This document shows positions 47,808-58,800 of a DNA stretch of 64,000 nt, in pieces. The stretch is from NCBI GenBank assembly GCA_905331475.1, contig CAJNYU010000338.1:1-64000 (forward strand). Reading direction: 5' to 3'. The notes under the pieces are model-generated. The model did no database searches, was not told the DNA's origin, and saw nothing but the letters and a program-made list of their open reading frames with translations. The position numbers were made by a program, and so were the translations under genes. Each line of letters opens with the position of its first letter. The first letter of the stretch is position 1. The DNA comes from Rotaria socialis (Eukaryota > Rotifera > Eurotatoria > Philodinida > Philodinidae).

Positions 47808-50800
47808 CTAAGATGAAGTCTTCAATGGAGGATTAGAAACGGGCCGATCGGGTATTGTAGATGCACGAACAGTTGCGGTACATGCTGGTGTTGATGAAGG
47901 ACGATTTTTACTTGGAGAAGAGGATTCAGTTGTGCTTGAGTGCCGATGGGATTTATTGGTTGGTGATGAATTTGACGATGAAGGTGGCGTTGTTGATGGA
48001 CCGGATGATTTTCCATAGAAATCACGTTTTTTACGTGGTGATTGTATCGCCATCGTCCGACTAGAAAAAGTGATAATTAATAAAAGATTGATCGATAGAA
48101 TCGTGCTACTAACTTCATTTCATTCGATGATTTTGTATTTGAAGATGACGGAGAACTGTTTAACAATGGCTTAACACTAACCGATTGAATAACAGATGGT
48201 TGCTGCTGTTTAGCTTGCTGTCCACCAGATGATACAACTGAATGAACTTGAACAGGTTCAAGTTGTTTACTTGATAGAAGATTATTGATACTTGCAGAGA
48301 CATTTAATGAGAGCGAAGGGAGGGTTCGACGTGATACATCTTGTAATACGTTATGTTTATCAGAAGTTTTAATTGTTTTCATTGGAGAAATAATTGAACT
48401 GCCATCGGAGTTTAAATTGGAAGTCTTCCTTACTTTCTTCGGTATAGTAAAGCCAGATTTGCGTTCAGTTTTAACAACATCAAATGATGAGGTAGGAACT
48501 GAAAAAGAACACGATATTAATCATCATATGAAAAATAAAATGAAACTGTTTAGAGCTGCATGCATTTGAAACAAAACAATTTCACGCTGAAGTCTTACCA
48601 GGGAAATCTTTCAATGGATAAATTGCACAGCATGCAAGACTCTGCTAATCCAAATCATTGAAAAGAGTTAGTATTCTTAGCTTATCTCTGTTGGCATGTT
48701 CATTGCTTTCCGACATGGGAGATAATCGTATGATTGATCTAGTCCTTAGCGAGCGTCACGTGCAAGATGAAACCACTCTGTTAGAAAATCTTCCTGACAG
48801 CTAATCTTCATACTCAAAAACCTCGCTATTATCCAAACGAAAGAATCAATAGTATAAGTCGAAAGATTAAGATAATATCATTTGCATAATTTCTATGCAA
48901 AACATGAACATATTCGTTTATCTTATAACTGAATTTTATTATAAATAACAAATCAAAGAACTGTTAAAATCTTTCATCGGTGGTTACAAACACGATCGCA
49001 GAGACTCAACGTTTACAGAAACCCGTATCAAGCAACCTTAGAGATATGCAACATAATTTTTGTCTAAGAATGGGAAACAATACTATTTACTAAATCAACT
49101 AAAATTCATCTAGTGCGATGAATACATCGAAACAATCTTACATGATCATAGTTCTATTATGCTAGAACATTCTCCGGCCAAGTTCTGCTCGCGAAAGACT
49201 ATATTTTGCCTTTCACTAATTCTGAACTAGAATCTCTCGAAGTGACAAAATGAAATTAACCAGTAAACTGTCGAGTTTATTCATAAATACATATATTTAT
49301 ACAGAGGACGTCGGTATATTACTTTGATGTGAATATGATGGAAATTCTGTTGATACGAATGCAGTATCTCTATCAGTCGATGGTATCGGACTAATCGGCG
49401 AATATGATTGTTTAATATTTTCTTGTTGTTGAGTTTGTCTGCTCATCGTTGCCAATAAAGTTGAGTAAGTATTATCATTTACTGCATGTGTTACTGTTGA
49501 TAAGTGACTTCCATTGGTCGATTGCAAAATAAGATTCAATTTTTCATTCTCATAATTATATTCAGCTATTTCTTTTTCTAGTGTTGCAACTTTTGAACGT
49601 AATTCTTTATGTTTACTCGATATATCATTAGCGTATGTTATCAATTGTACTGGCCGTTCTAATTCTTCAATGCCCAATTCATTCGTACGTAATTTAAGTA
49701 AACTAATCGTATCTTCTAGTAGAACTTTAATACTATTTTCTAATGAATTAACTTTTGTTTTAAGCATTTTATTTAATTCCATTTCATTATCTAATTGACT
49801 TTTTAAATGTTCACGATAGACGTTTGATTTCATATAGGCAAAATATGAAAAAAGACGTTGCCGAAATGAATCTAAATAGGAATTAATTGAATTTAAAAAT
49901 CGATTATCTTCTTGTTCTAATAGGCAATCACGAAACTGGCAAATATTAAGATTTTCATTGGGTAATTTTGTCATTTCACGATAATTAAAACGCTCATTTT
50001 TATTTAATTGATCATAGGTTTCACTTGTTGGATGTAATTCATTTAATGTTGAATGATAATCTTTCGATGATGTACCTACACGTTTAGAATTGGTTGATTC
50101 ATCGTTTGATAAGTCGGATTCATAATCCGATTGATTTTTATCAGGTAGAACTTTGATATAAATCTTTTTACCATTTACATTCGGCGTTGTTGTATTAAGT
50201 TTACGTTTACGATTAATATTTTTTAAATCGTGCTGAAAAGAATTGTTTTCATCAACTTTTTGACTCGGTTGATTTGAAATCGATTTCATTTGACGATGAT
50301 TTTTACCATTCGATGATGAATTATTCGATGATGGAGATAGAGTATTGTCGTCATCGTTTGACTTAGAATGACTGAAATGCATAGAAGAATACAAGTTTTT
50401 AATTAATTTCACGTGGGTAGAAGAAATCTCAAGAAAGTTTTATTTATATATGTTACGCTACAGATGATTATTAAATAGATCAAGATATTGTGTCTTTTTC
50501 AAGTTACGTCTGAATGTAAGCATATGTTTGACATCATTATTAGACAAGTATTCATAGTTTCTCGAACGCACACGAGTGATTATGATATAATCTCAGGTAG
50601 CAAAAAATTTTGACTATTGAAGATCATTAGCAATAAATACTTTTCGTACATGCGCGGAAAAATCCTAATGATTCGTCGGACATTTTAGCATATCAGAAAA
50701 ATCCATTGAACGATATCGAATAAAAGAGACCGCCCTTCGTGGATGACCCGGGGTATATTACTGCTGGCAAATATATGATAAAAAGGCAAGAGATTCTTTT

Positions 50801-52239
50801 TCTATTCTATCTCAATGACCCGTGTGTTCAATAAGATGTGTAATCATATGCATGCATTCAAAAAACTTACTTTGTCCTTGTTCCTTTCGAATGTACTTGC
50901 TGTATTTTTTCATAGTAAAGTGCAAGTTTACTATGATCAATAACATGAAGATAATATTGAACTGATTTATCTGACCAACTAACTTTTCCGAAGAATTCCT
51001 CTGGTTTACTAATAAATAAATAAATGAATAAAAACACATGAAAATTGAAATTTCTTACCTAACATACATAACAGCCCCTAAATCATTTTTCGTTCGATCA
51101 TTCAGTCGAAATGTTTCAGGACAAAATTCTCGTGATGAAACAATCTTTGCTCCGTCTAATCGAAAATAAAAGAACATGATAAAAATCAATTTTATAGCTC
51201 GAAGTTTTTGTTCAAGAACATGTGCCCGAGGTCTGAAAGCAAATAATAAATTACCTTTCATATTCATAAATTTAACTTTAAGTTCATGATTAACTCTTGC
51301 GCCAAACACATAATTGTTAACAAAAATAACATCTGCTTCTCGTATTCTTTCATCCATCTTTGGGTGTATTAAAAAATCTCCTTGTTCTAATTGAAATTCT
51401 GAATATTGCTTTCCATACCAACGCATCCAAGAACGAAATTCATCAGCCATAGCAAGTGCATATGTAGCTGGAACTTCTTCATACTCAATACCATAGACAT
51501 GTTTACAATTTGCTAATGCTGCTACATGTAGAACAACATTTCCAACACCCGAGCCAAGATCAATAAATGTTTGATCTTCTGTTAAATTAATTGATTTAAG
51601 AATTGAATCAATTAAATCCGGTGATGTTTCGCCATAAACCTTTAGAAGAAAAAATATTTTTGAAATTTAAATCTAAAAAAGAATAAATTTCGAATTTACC
51701 GAAGGTGAAAATGGTTCATAGGCACGTAATTTATCGGGATCTGTTACTGCACGACTATAAACTTGAGCAAGAATATGTCGAAATAATTTTGATGAAGCGC
51801 GTCTTTCAAGACGGGCTGAAAATGACTCCGTGCCACGATTTAATTTAATATGTGTATCCATGATTTTATTAAATTTATCGCATAATTCTTTCATATTTGT
51901 ATACGAATGTATATCACAAGTGGAAAGACCAAGATTTTGTTGATATAATTCAGGATAATCTTTTATGACGAGAAAGAAATAACAATTTTTTGCAACGATT
52001 AATTTAATAATAATTTTACCTTCAAAAACTAAACGTATTGTTTTGACAATCTCATCACCACCGACAAAAACACCATCTTTTTTTGTGCTCTAAAATAATA
52101 CAATCAATTGTAAAGTTAAAAAACCTAATGAATTATTTACTTGTCGATCAATATTTGGCCATGTGAATACTGCTGGTTCAACTCCAGCTGGGCTATGAAG
52201 TTTAAGTTCACGTAGTACATTATTAGTTGTCATACTCAT
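47808..52239 (-). CDS. DOT1L: Histone H3 Lys79 methyltransferase DOT1L
   Basis: Core exons: 52239-52141, 52089-52020, 51959-51700, 51639-51255, 51155-51059, 51008-50871, then 50371 onward. The nucleosome-directed methyltransferase transfers methyl from AdoMet to H3K79. Residues 1-143 match the helical N-part (LRHIL-like LFRHILAQVYSRAVTDPDKL..YEPFSPSV). The AdoMet loop DLGSGVG is at 170-176 and the catalytic NNYVFG at 251-256. VSWSDKSVQYYLHVID closes the fold, followed by Lys-rich sequence and a coiled coil. Exon 7 either runs to a stop at 49297 (707 aa) or splices at 49323 (CAAA|GTAATA) to exons 48498-48114 and 48060-47808, which keeps phase and gives 911 aa with a Ser/Pro-rich tail. The ATG directly follows TTTTCTAG, so the 5' leader is probably spliced on. 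Confidence 0.94.
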
Positions 52240-52474
52240 CTAGAAAAATAAAATGATAATAATTCTTCAACAGATACGATATGAGCTAAATTATGAAAAT
52301 ATTCCGATTACTTTTGAGTATTTTCAGTTTGATTAATGTATAATAATAATGACGGAATATTTCGCTTCGCTACACTTCTAATAGGAAAAAGCCACATGGG
52401 CTCATTCTCTTTGCTTTACTTTTTTTCTATTCTTTCCTTTTGATTAGAGAAGAGCGACAACGTCTACACCCAAA
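52240..52474. other. 5' flank of DOT1L
   Basis: Short noncoding stretch between the DOT1L start and a foldback element. It begins with a 3' splice-like TTTTCTAG (52240-52247 on the minus strand) directly before the ATG. Confidence 0.4.
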
Positions 52475-53475
52475 TCGATCGGATACGCTAGCGACACATG
52501 TGTTGATGCATTATTTTTTTCTACGTCAAGTGTCGACATTCGTATCGGTAGCGTGTCTTGGATGAATATGAATAAAATATGGATAAATGTGAAGGAAGCA
52601 GTGTTTCCAATGGCAAGTGTACACAGCAGAAGCAAAATGTGTAGAACATCTGCTAGTTTTGATTTACAGTCTACTATGCACTTGCCCAGAAAAACAAAGT
52701 GTACATTGTACACTTTGCCAAAATAGTTTACACTCTGATTTTTTTGATCTCGGAACCTTAAAAGCCGCATATAGTTTTAAATTAATTAAGTATGATATTT
52801 TTTTTTCGCTAGTGATCAAAATGTTTGTTTCGTGAGATAAAAAATGGCGAAAATTATATTTTGTTTTCTAAATTGTGAAAATTGGGCTTTTGTACACTTT
52901 CCTGAAAAAAGTAGTGTATATATACAGTTTGCTCATAAAAAACAGTGTACTGTACATTTCGTTTTAGATTTCCATTGGAAACACTGCTCGGGAATATAAA
53001 TATGTTTTTTTTTCTCCAGAAATTTTAGTTTTCATTTTTAGACCTAAGTGGTTTTTGCTAAAATAATTCGTAGCGATTTTTTTAATTTCACTAATAAATA
53101 AAATATAATTTTATCTTGTTGATTGATTTGAGTATGAGATGTGCATTTGATTTTCAAAGAATAAAAACAATTCAATTTTTGCTTTCCATAATATTTTTTG
53201 TTTTCATTTTTTTGTTTTTTTTTCAATTTTGTTTTTGTCATTTTCTTTTCTCTCAATGGTTCTTATTCTTTCTGATATATTTTTCTTTGTCTTCTTTCAA
53301 ATTATTTTAATAAATGAAAATTAACGTTAAAAACAATAAAATTTAAGTGATTAGCCATCGCTAATATATGCTGATTGGTCGGTTACTAGCGACAGAAAAT
53401 GGGCCAATACAGCGATTAGAAAAAATGATAGAGACACGATGACCGTACATATGTGTCGCTAGCGTGTCCAATCGA
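52475..53475. mobile_element. Foldback element with 29-bp GCTAGCGACACAT inverted ends
   Basis: The ends 52475-52503 and 53447-53475 are inverted repeats of 29 bp with three mismatches, sharing the block ACGCTAGCGACACAT. The ~1-kb interior is AT-rich, has no transposase, and carries a smaller element at 52597-52988. Related words (GGTAGCGTGTC, CTAGCGAC) recur just inside both ends. No target duplication was found, so the true termini may lie slightly outside. Confidence 0.65.
52597..52988. mobile_element. hAT-like MITE with CAGTGTTTCC ends and TGTACA interior
   Basis: A 392-bp unit with perfect 17-bp inverted ends: AGCAGTGTTTCCAATGG and its complement. CAGTGTTTCC is typical of hAT-superfamily termini. 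The interior repeats GTGTACA/TGTACAC words, including a near-perfect palindrome AAAGTGTACATTGTACACTT at about 52696. It lies inside the 52475-53475 foldback. A matching 8-bp target duplication is not visible. Non-autonomous. Confidence 0.7.
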
Positions 53476-54046
53476 CATAACCTACATACTTTTAACAAGA
53501 CATTGGAATGGCCCGAACGATTGAACGAATCGTTCTTCCTTCTATCAAACCGAGTAGATATGTAGCGTCCTCTATCAGATACAACGAAAAGCATCGTGGA
53601 TTCATGCCAGGATGCAGAAACTTGGTAGCACGAGAATTGCAGAAATATTAAAAGAGAACTTTCTTGTAACGAACGAACAATTAAAGTAGATCGGCAATAC
53701 TATAGCGCTGTATTTCACATTGTGATGTTATGATTATGCATAGTAGCGCCCTTGTCTTGCGAGAGAATTCCAGTCATATTCATAGTGAGACATCTGCTGA
53801 AGCACAAGATACCAATATTACCACTATTAGTTTAGTTCGTTTTAATGACAACTCTAAGGCTGCATTCAATTGATCAAAGAAAAGCATTTTAAAGAACTAC
53901 TTCTTTGAAAATCTCAGAGCGTAAGCAGTTAATCGGTTGAATCATCACCATGTAGCTAAGTTATCCAGCAGCATTCGACCCTTGGATTCTGTTAAATCTA
54001 ACGAAATCTGATGTGACTATGCTCTTAGATATATTCATCTATGATT
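53476..54046. other. Noncoding intergenic region
   Basis: No gene or clear repeat recognised between two mobile elements. Confidence 0.35.
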
Positions 54047-54714
54047 CACTGGCGGATCTACCAGTTCAGTTACCCGACGCTCGCCGCCCCCCCCCCCCCC
54101 TCCCCTGAGAATAGACGGGGCAATGAAATATGTTTAAAGGCTTAAATAATGTTAGAAGGTCGAAAATAAAATAAATAACCGAAGGAAATCGGAAAACTAT
54201 AATTAATTGTCACCATCTTGAATATTACGGAAGTAGTAGACCAAAAAATATTAAATAGCGTTTGTTCATTTTCAGCTTCATTTATGTCTTTTTTAACGTG
54301 CTACCCGACATGTTTCTGCGATTCTTAAATTCACCAAATCATATCTCGCAATAAGAAAATAAACCACAAGATGTTGGTGTCAAACGTTCGAACACTGTTT
54401 TTATTTAATAATAAAGTTCCACAAAAAATCATGAAAATAAATAATTAGAAAAGTCTAGTTAACTATAACTAATTTGCACCGATGAATTCGCTAAGTTCAG
54501 TCGTCGATTAGTTTTTAGATTTTATTGCGCAACTTTACTTCGAAAAAAGTTGTTCTTTCCATGAAATTATAGATATATTGCGCAAAAATTAAATAAGCAA
54601 TGGAAAGAAAACTAGTATTTTGATTTATATATTTCCGCAAAAAAGATTTCTCTGCGTCGTATTATATAATTTAGAAAGTGCCGCCCCCTCTAAAAATTCC
54701 TGGATCCGCCACTG
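54047..54714. mobile_element. hAT-type MITE with 8-bp target duplication
   Basis: The left end is CACTGGCGGATCTACCAG and the right end, on the other strand, CAGTGGCGGATCCAGG, the widespread hAT terminal type. The 8 bases on each side, CTATGATT and TTATGATT, match at seven positions, as expected of the 8-bp hAT target duplication. The 668-bp interior is AT-rich with a poly-C run at about 54086-54100 and has no transposase frame. Terminal divergence and one changed target base suggest an old insertion. Confidence 0.85.
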
Positions 54715-55873
54715 TTATGATTATTACTCATTTCTTGATATTTACTATCGAAAAAAGTGGCGGATTACCTGTTGTGTTATAATAAAACATTATTATTGTC
54801 TTTTATGTTGCACATAAATAAAAAGACTGCACGATATGATTTATTTCCTTTTATCATTGTTTATTTGGTTTGAATTGACGAAAACTGATTTGAAACTCAA
54901 CTGAGATTGAATTGGCATCATTCCTTTCTCACCTTCAATATACGTGTCGACGACTAAAATCAACTCGAGTTTAACGGATACGTAGAGATTGATAACATCA
55001 GGTTCAGCTGTGATCTGAACATTTGTTTCCTGGAACTTTCGAAACAGAGATTGATGAGTGTAGCGTTTGTCTCGTATACAGTCATGAAGACAGTGCAAAG
55101 TAAACTTCCTCTAAAGTTCTTTTAAACGGTTTCATTTTGGTCTTTATAATCAAAGCAAAATGAATAGGACTGAGGCGAACCGTAAAACAACAATTATAAA
55201 AAAATAGGAAAGCCATTATGAGATTCTTTTTCTATCTCCGGAACAAGACAATCAAGCCCGATGGTAGCAACAACAGTTCTTATTAACGTATGCCATATTT
55301 TCTCGCGATAGGCAGCATTTTCAACAATAATCACAACGGTCGTTGTTTTACTAGTTTAGAATATTTTATGCACTAAACTAATGCAGCTTGAGATTGTATA
55401 CATCAGAACCATTGTTATCGAAGTTTGATTCATGTGTTTATTTCTTTTATTTTGACTCAAACATATTGCATATAAGAGATTTCAGTCTTTCGATTTGATT
55501 TGCAAAATATGCATTCAAATGCATCATAAGTCGCCTATACATTCGAGTACTGTGAGTAACCAAAGATTATCTTCAAAGTAAATTATATGATAAAACCATA
55601 TTGAACTCTCAAGTTTTTTGCTTAACTCATTAATTCAACAAAAGTTCCTCTGAACTAGTTTGAAATATAGCTTTCCATCGATTCCTTCTTTTCGCGTTCA
55701 ATTGAAGTTTATTATGACTTTGCTGCTATTCATATATCCTATGAAATAAATACTAACGTAATTTATTTGAATAGAAAAAGAACCCAAAGGAATCTAATGG
55801 AAACAGTCAAATAAGAACATTTTATCACAACAGGAATGTTCAAGTTACTATGATGGACCCATAAATAGTAGGT
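54715..55873 (-). other. Intergenic; possible decayed coding patch
   Basis: On the minus strand about 55195-55345 there is a protein-like frame (VVIIVENAAYREKIWHTLIR then TVVATIGLDCLVPEIEKE), and a frame of 85 codons at 54841-55098 (ITAEPDVINLYVSVKLELIL). I could not join them by convincing splice sites or name a family. They may be exons of a small gene or relics. The rest is the 3' flank of GLDC. Confidence 0.3.
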
Positions 55874-58800
55874 TTAATCAAGACGACACTTCAAATTCTT
55901 ATCACCATAAATATCATTTACTCGTCCACAGGAAGGCCAAAATTTCGTATTTGGTGAAACAAAACTCTACAATGAAAGAAAAAGTCAGAAATATATCATG
56001 ACAAATACTCCATCATCAACTTACGATTGGAAAAACAGCTTTTTGCAATGAATACGGTAAAGGCCATTTTTCATGGAGAAGAATATGTTGAGAATGTGGC
56101 GCATTTTTCAATGGATTATTTTTTTTATCATATACACCGTTCTCAATTTGTGAAATTTCTTTTCGAATTTCTAAATTGCAAAAAAGAACAATATACTAAA
56201 GTTTTAGAAATAATTATCATCTCGTTTACCAATTAATGCATCACAAAAACGATCTAATTCGTCTTTGTCCTCAGATTCAGTTGGTTCAATCATCAATGAA
56301 CCTGAAACAGGCCATGATACAGTGGGTGCATGAAATCCATAATCTTGTAAACGTTTAGCAATATCAACTGCTTCAACATTAGCAAGTTCTTTAAATCGGC
56401 CAACATCAATTATGAATTCATGAGCAGCAAAACCTGTCCGAAGAAACAGACATTTTCGAGAGTTCTAAAAGTTGGAGACAAACCATTTCTTCCGCGAAAC
56501 AAAACTTTATATGAAGATTCAAGACGTTTAGCTATGTAATTAGCATTCAGTATAGCATTTTCTGTTGCTCGACGAAGACCAGCAGCGCCCATCATTCGAA
56601 TATACATCCAAGATATGGGCAAAATAGATGCTGAACCGAATGGTGCTGATGATACAGGACCATACGAATTTTTCGGATTGAATTCTGAATCGACGTCCAA
56701 TAATGTATGATTTGGAATAAATTGTGCGAGATGTTTCTTACTAAAAATATATTTCTTATCTATGAACAAATCAATATAGCCGATGAGAAATTTAGATCTT
56801 CTAGTTCTTTCTGTTCTGGCTCTTAGATAGGAGAAGAAAGTTTCTTTTTTTTTCCATACAAAACGGAATTACAATATTGATGTTGAAGGACAGAACTTTG
56901 CACGTGTGCCATATTTCCTGTTACGATGCTCTCGTGTTAGTACTAACGAAAGAATATATTCAATATGCTTAAACAAACTTACACTCCGATAGGACCTACA
57001 AGAAAACAAAGAATTCAAATTAATCTATTCACATAAAATTCAATTTAAAGAACGTACCCATGCCTGGACCACCACCGCCGTGTGGAATACAGAATGTTTT
57101 ATGTAAATTTAAATGTGATACATCAGAACCATAATCGCCAGGACGACATAAACCAACTTGTGCATTCATATTTGCTCCATCAAGATAGATTTGTCCACCA
57201 TTATGATGAATAACCTCACATAATTCTCTATTAAATTAAACTAAAACCTCGAATATTAACGTTTCATTTCGTCATTTTTACTTGACTGTTTCTTCGAAAA
57301 CTCCACTTGTACTTGGATATGTAAGAATACCACAAGCAAGTGTATCTTTATGTTTTTCTGCTAATTGCTTTAAATGTTTCATATCAACAGCGCCGGATTT
57401 ATCTAGTTGAATTTTTTCGATTTTCATTCCAGCCATTGCTTTAAAATAAGAATATACAATTAGAAAATCAAGCTCTCTAGTTAAAAACAAGCGCTGGTCC
57501 TTACTAGCTGATGCAAAATTTGTTCCGTGAGCAGATATTGGAATAAGACAGACCTTTTTCAGACAACAAATCATGTAAAGAACAATGCATCAACATATTC
57601 TTACTCGTCTTTGTGGTTCACCTCGATGTTCATGATAGGCACGTATAACTCGTAAACCAGCGTATTCACCTTGAGCACCACTACAATAGTAAAAAGAAGA
57701 ACAACGAATATAAACTTGCTTCTTTTCCTGATGAATGTAAATCACTAAATACTGCTAAATCTTTGATCTACTAGCGTGTTAAAAATATTTCCCTAGAAAT
57801 GTTATACACGCATGATGGGTATCTGGGAAGTACTCAATGTACAATAAGATACTTAACACTTCCATGAATTAATTCTTTTTCATAGCTTTTACCTATTTGG
57901 CTGAAATGATATTTTGTCATAACCAGTTATTTCACATAAGAAGTGATCAAGATCGTTGATTAATTTAGCATAACCTTTCCACTGGGTGGCTGGAGCAAAT
58001 GGATGAATTTTGTTAAAATGAGCCCACGAACAAGGCTAAAAATGAAATATAGATATGCTGTGAGAACTTTTTTGTTTTGTTTTCATACTGTTAATTCAGC
58101 AGCCGCGTTGAGCTTCATAGTACATGAACCAAGCGGTATCATGGAATGTACAAGCGACAGATCTTTATTTTCTAAATACTTCATATAACGCATGAGTTTT
58201 GTCTCTGATTGATGACTACGATAATAGTAATAATAAAATAATATATATGACGATGGTTCTTATTTTTACTTATTAAATATGTCGGCATTAAGAAAGCGAC
58301 TTTGACGAGTCAGTTTACCGAAATCACGAGGATTTGTTTTAGCTTCATTCTAAAGGATGATATGTGTTTTTCTTCATGATACGAGAGCAAGTCAAAATTT
58401 CACGAACCGATGATTTATTCTCAACCTTGAAAATCCATTTCAGATCAGCAACATCGCTTTCATTCATTGTTTCATCTAATGAAATACCAACCTATCATAA
58501 GCAAAAGTCAGTAAGTATTTTTACTCAAACAAAACTTACGTTTCCATTATTATAGTAGCGCAAGTTAATGCGTTTTTCTGTTGCACGTTGTGTTATTTCT
58601 GCAATACTCATTTTCGGGTGAATTTTCAATGTATCGAAAAATAGTTCGTTCTTTAAACAATTGCCCCCAGCTTTCAAACCTGAAATTTGTTGAATTAAGT
58701 ATTTCTATTTGATGATTATAAATTTTCAAACTATACTTTCAGCAAGATCACATGTCAATACATGAATCTTAGTTGCAATATTTCGAAGGCCTTGTCTACC

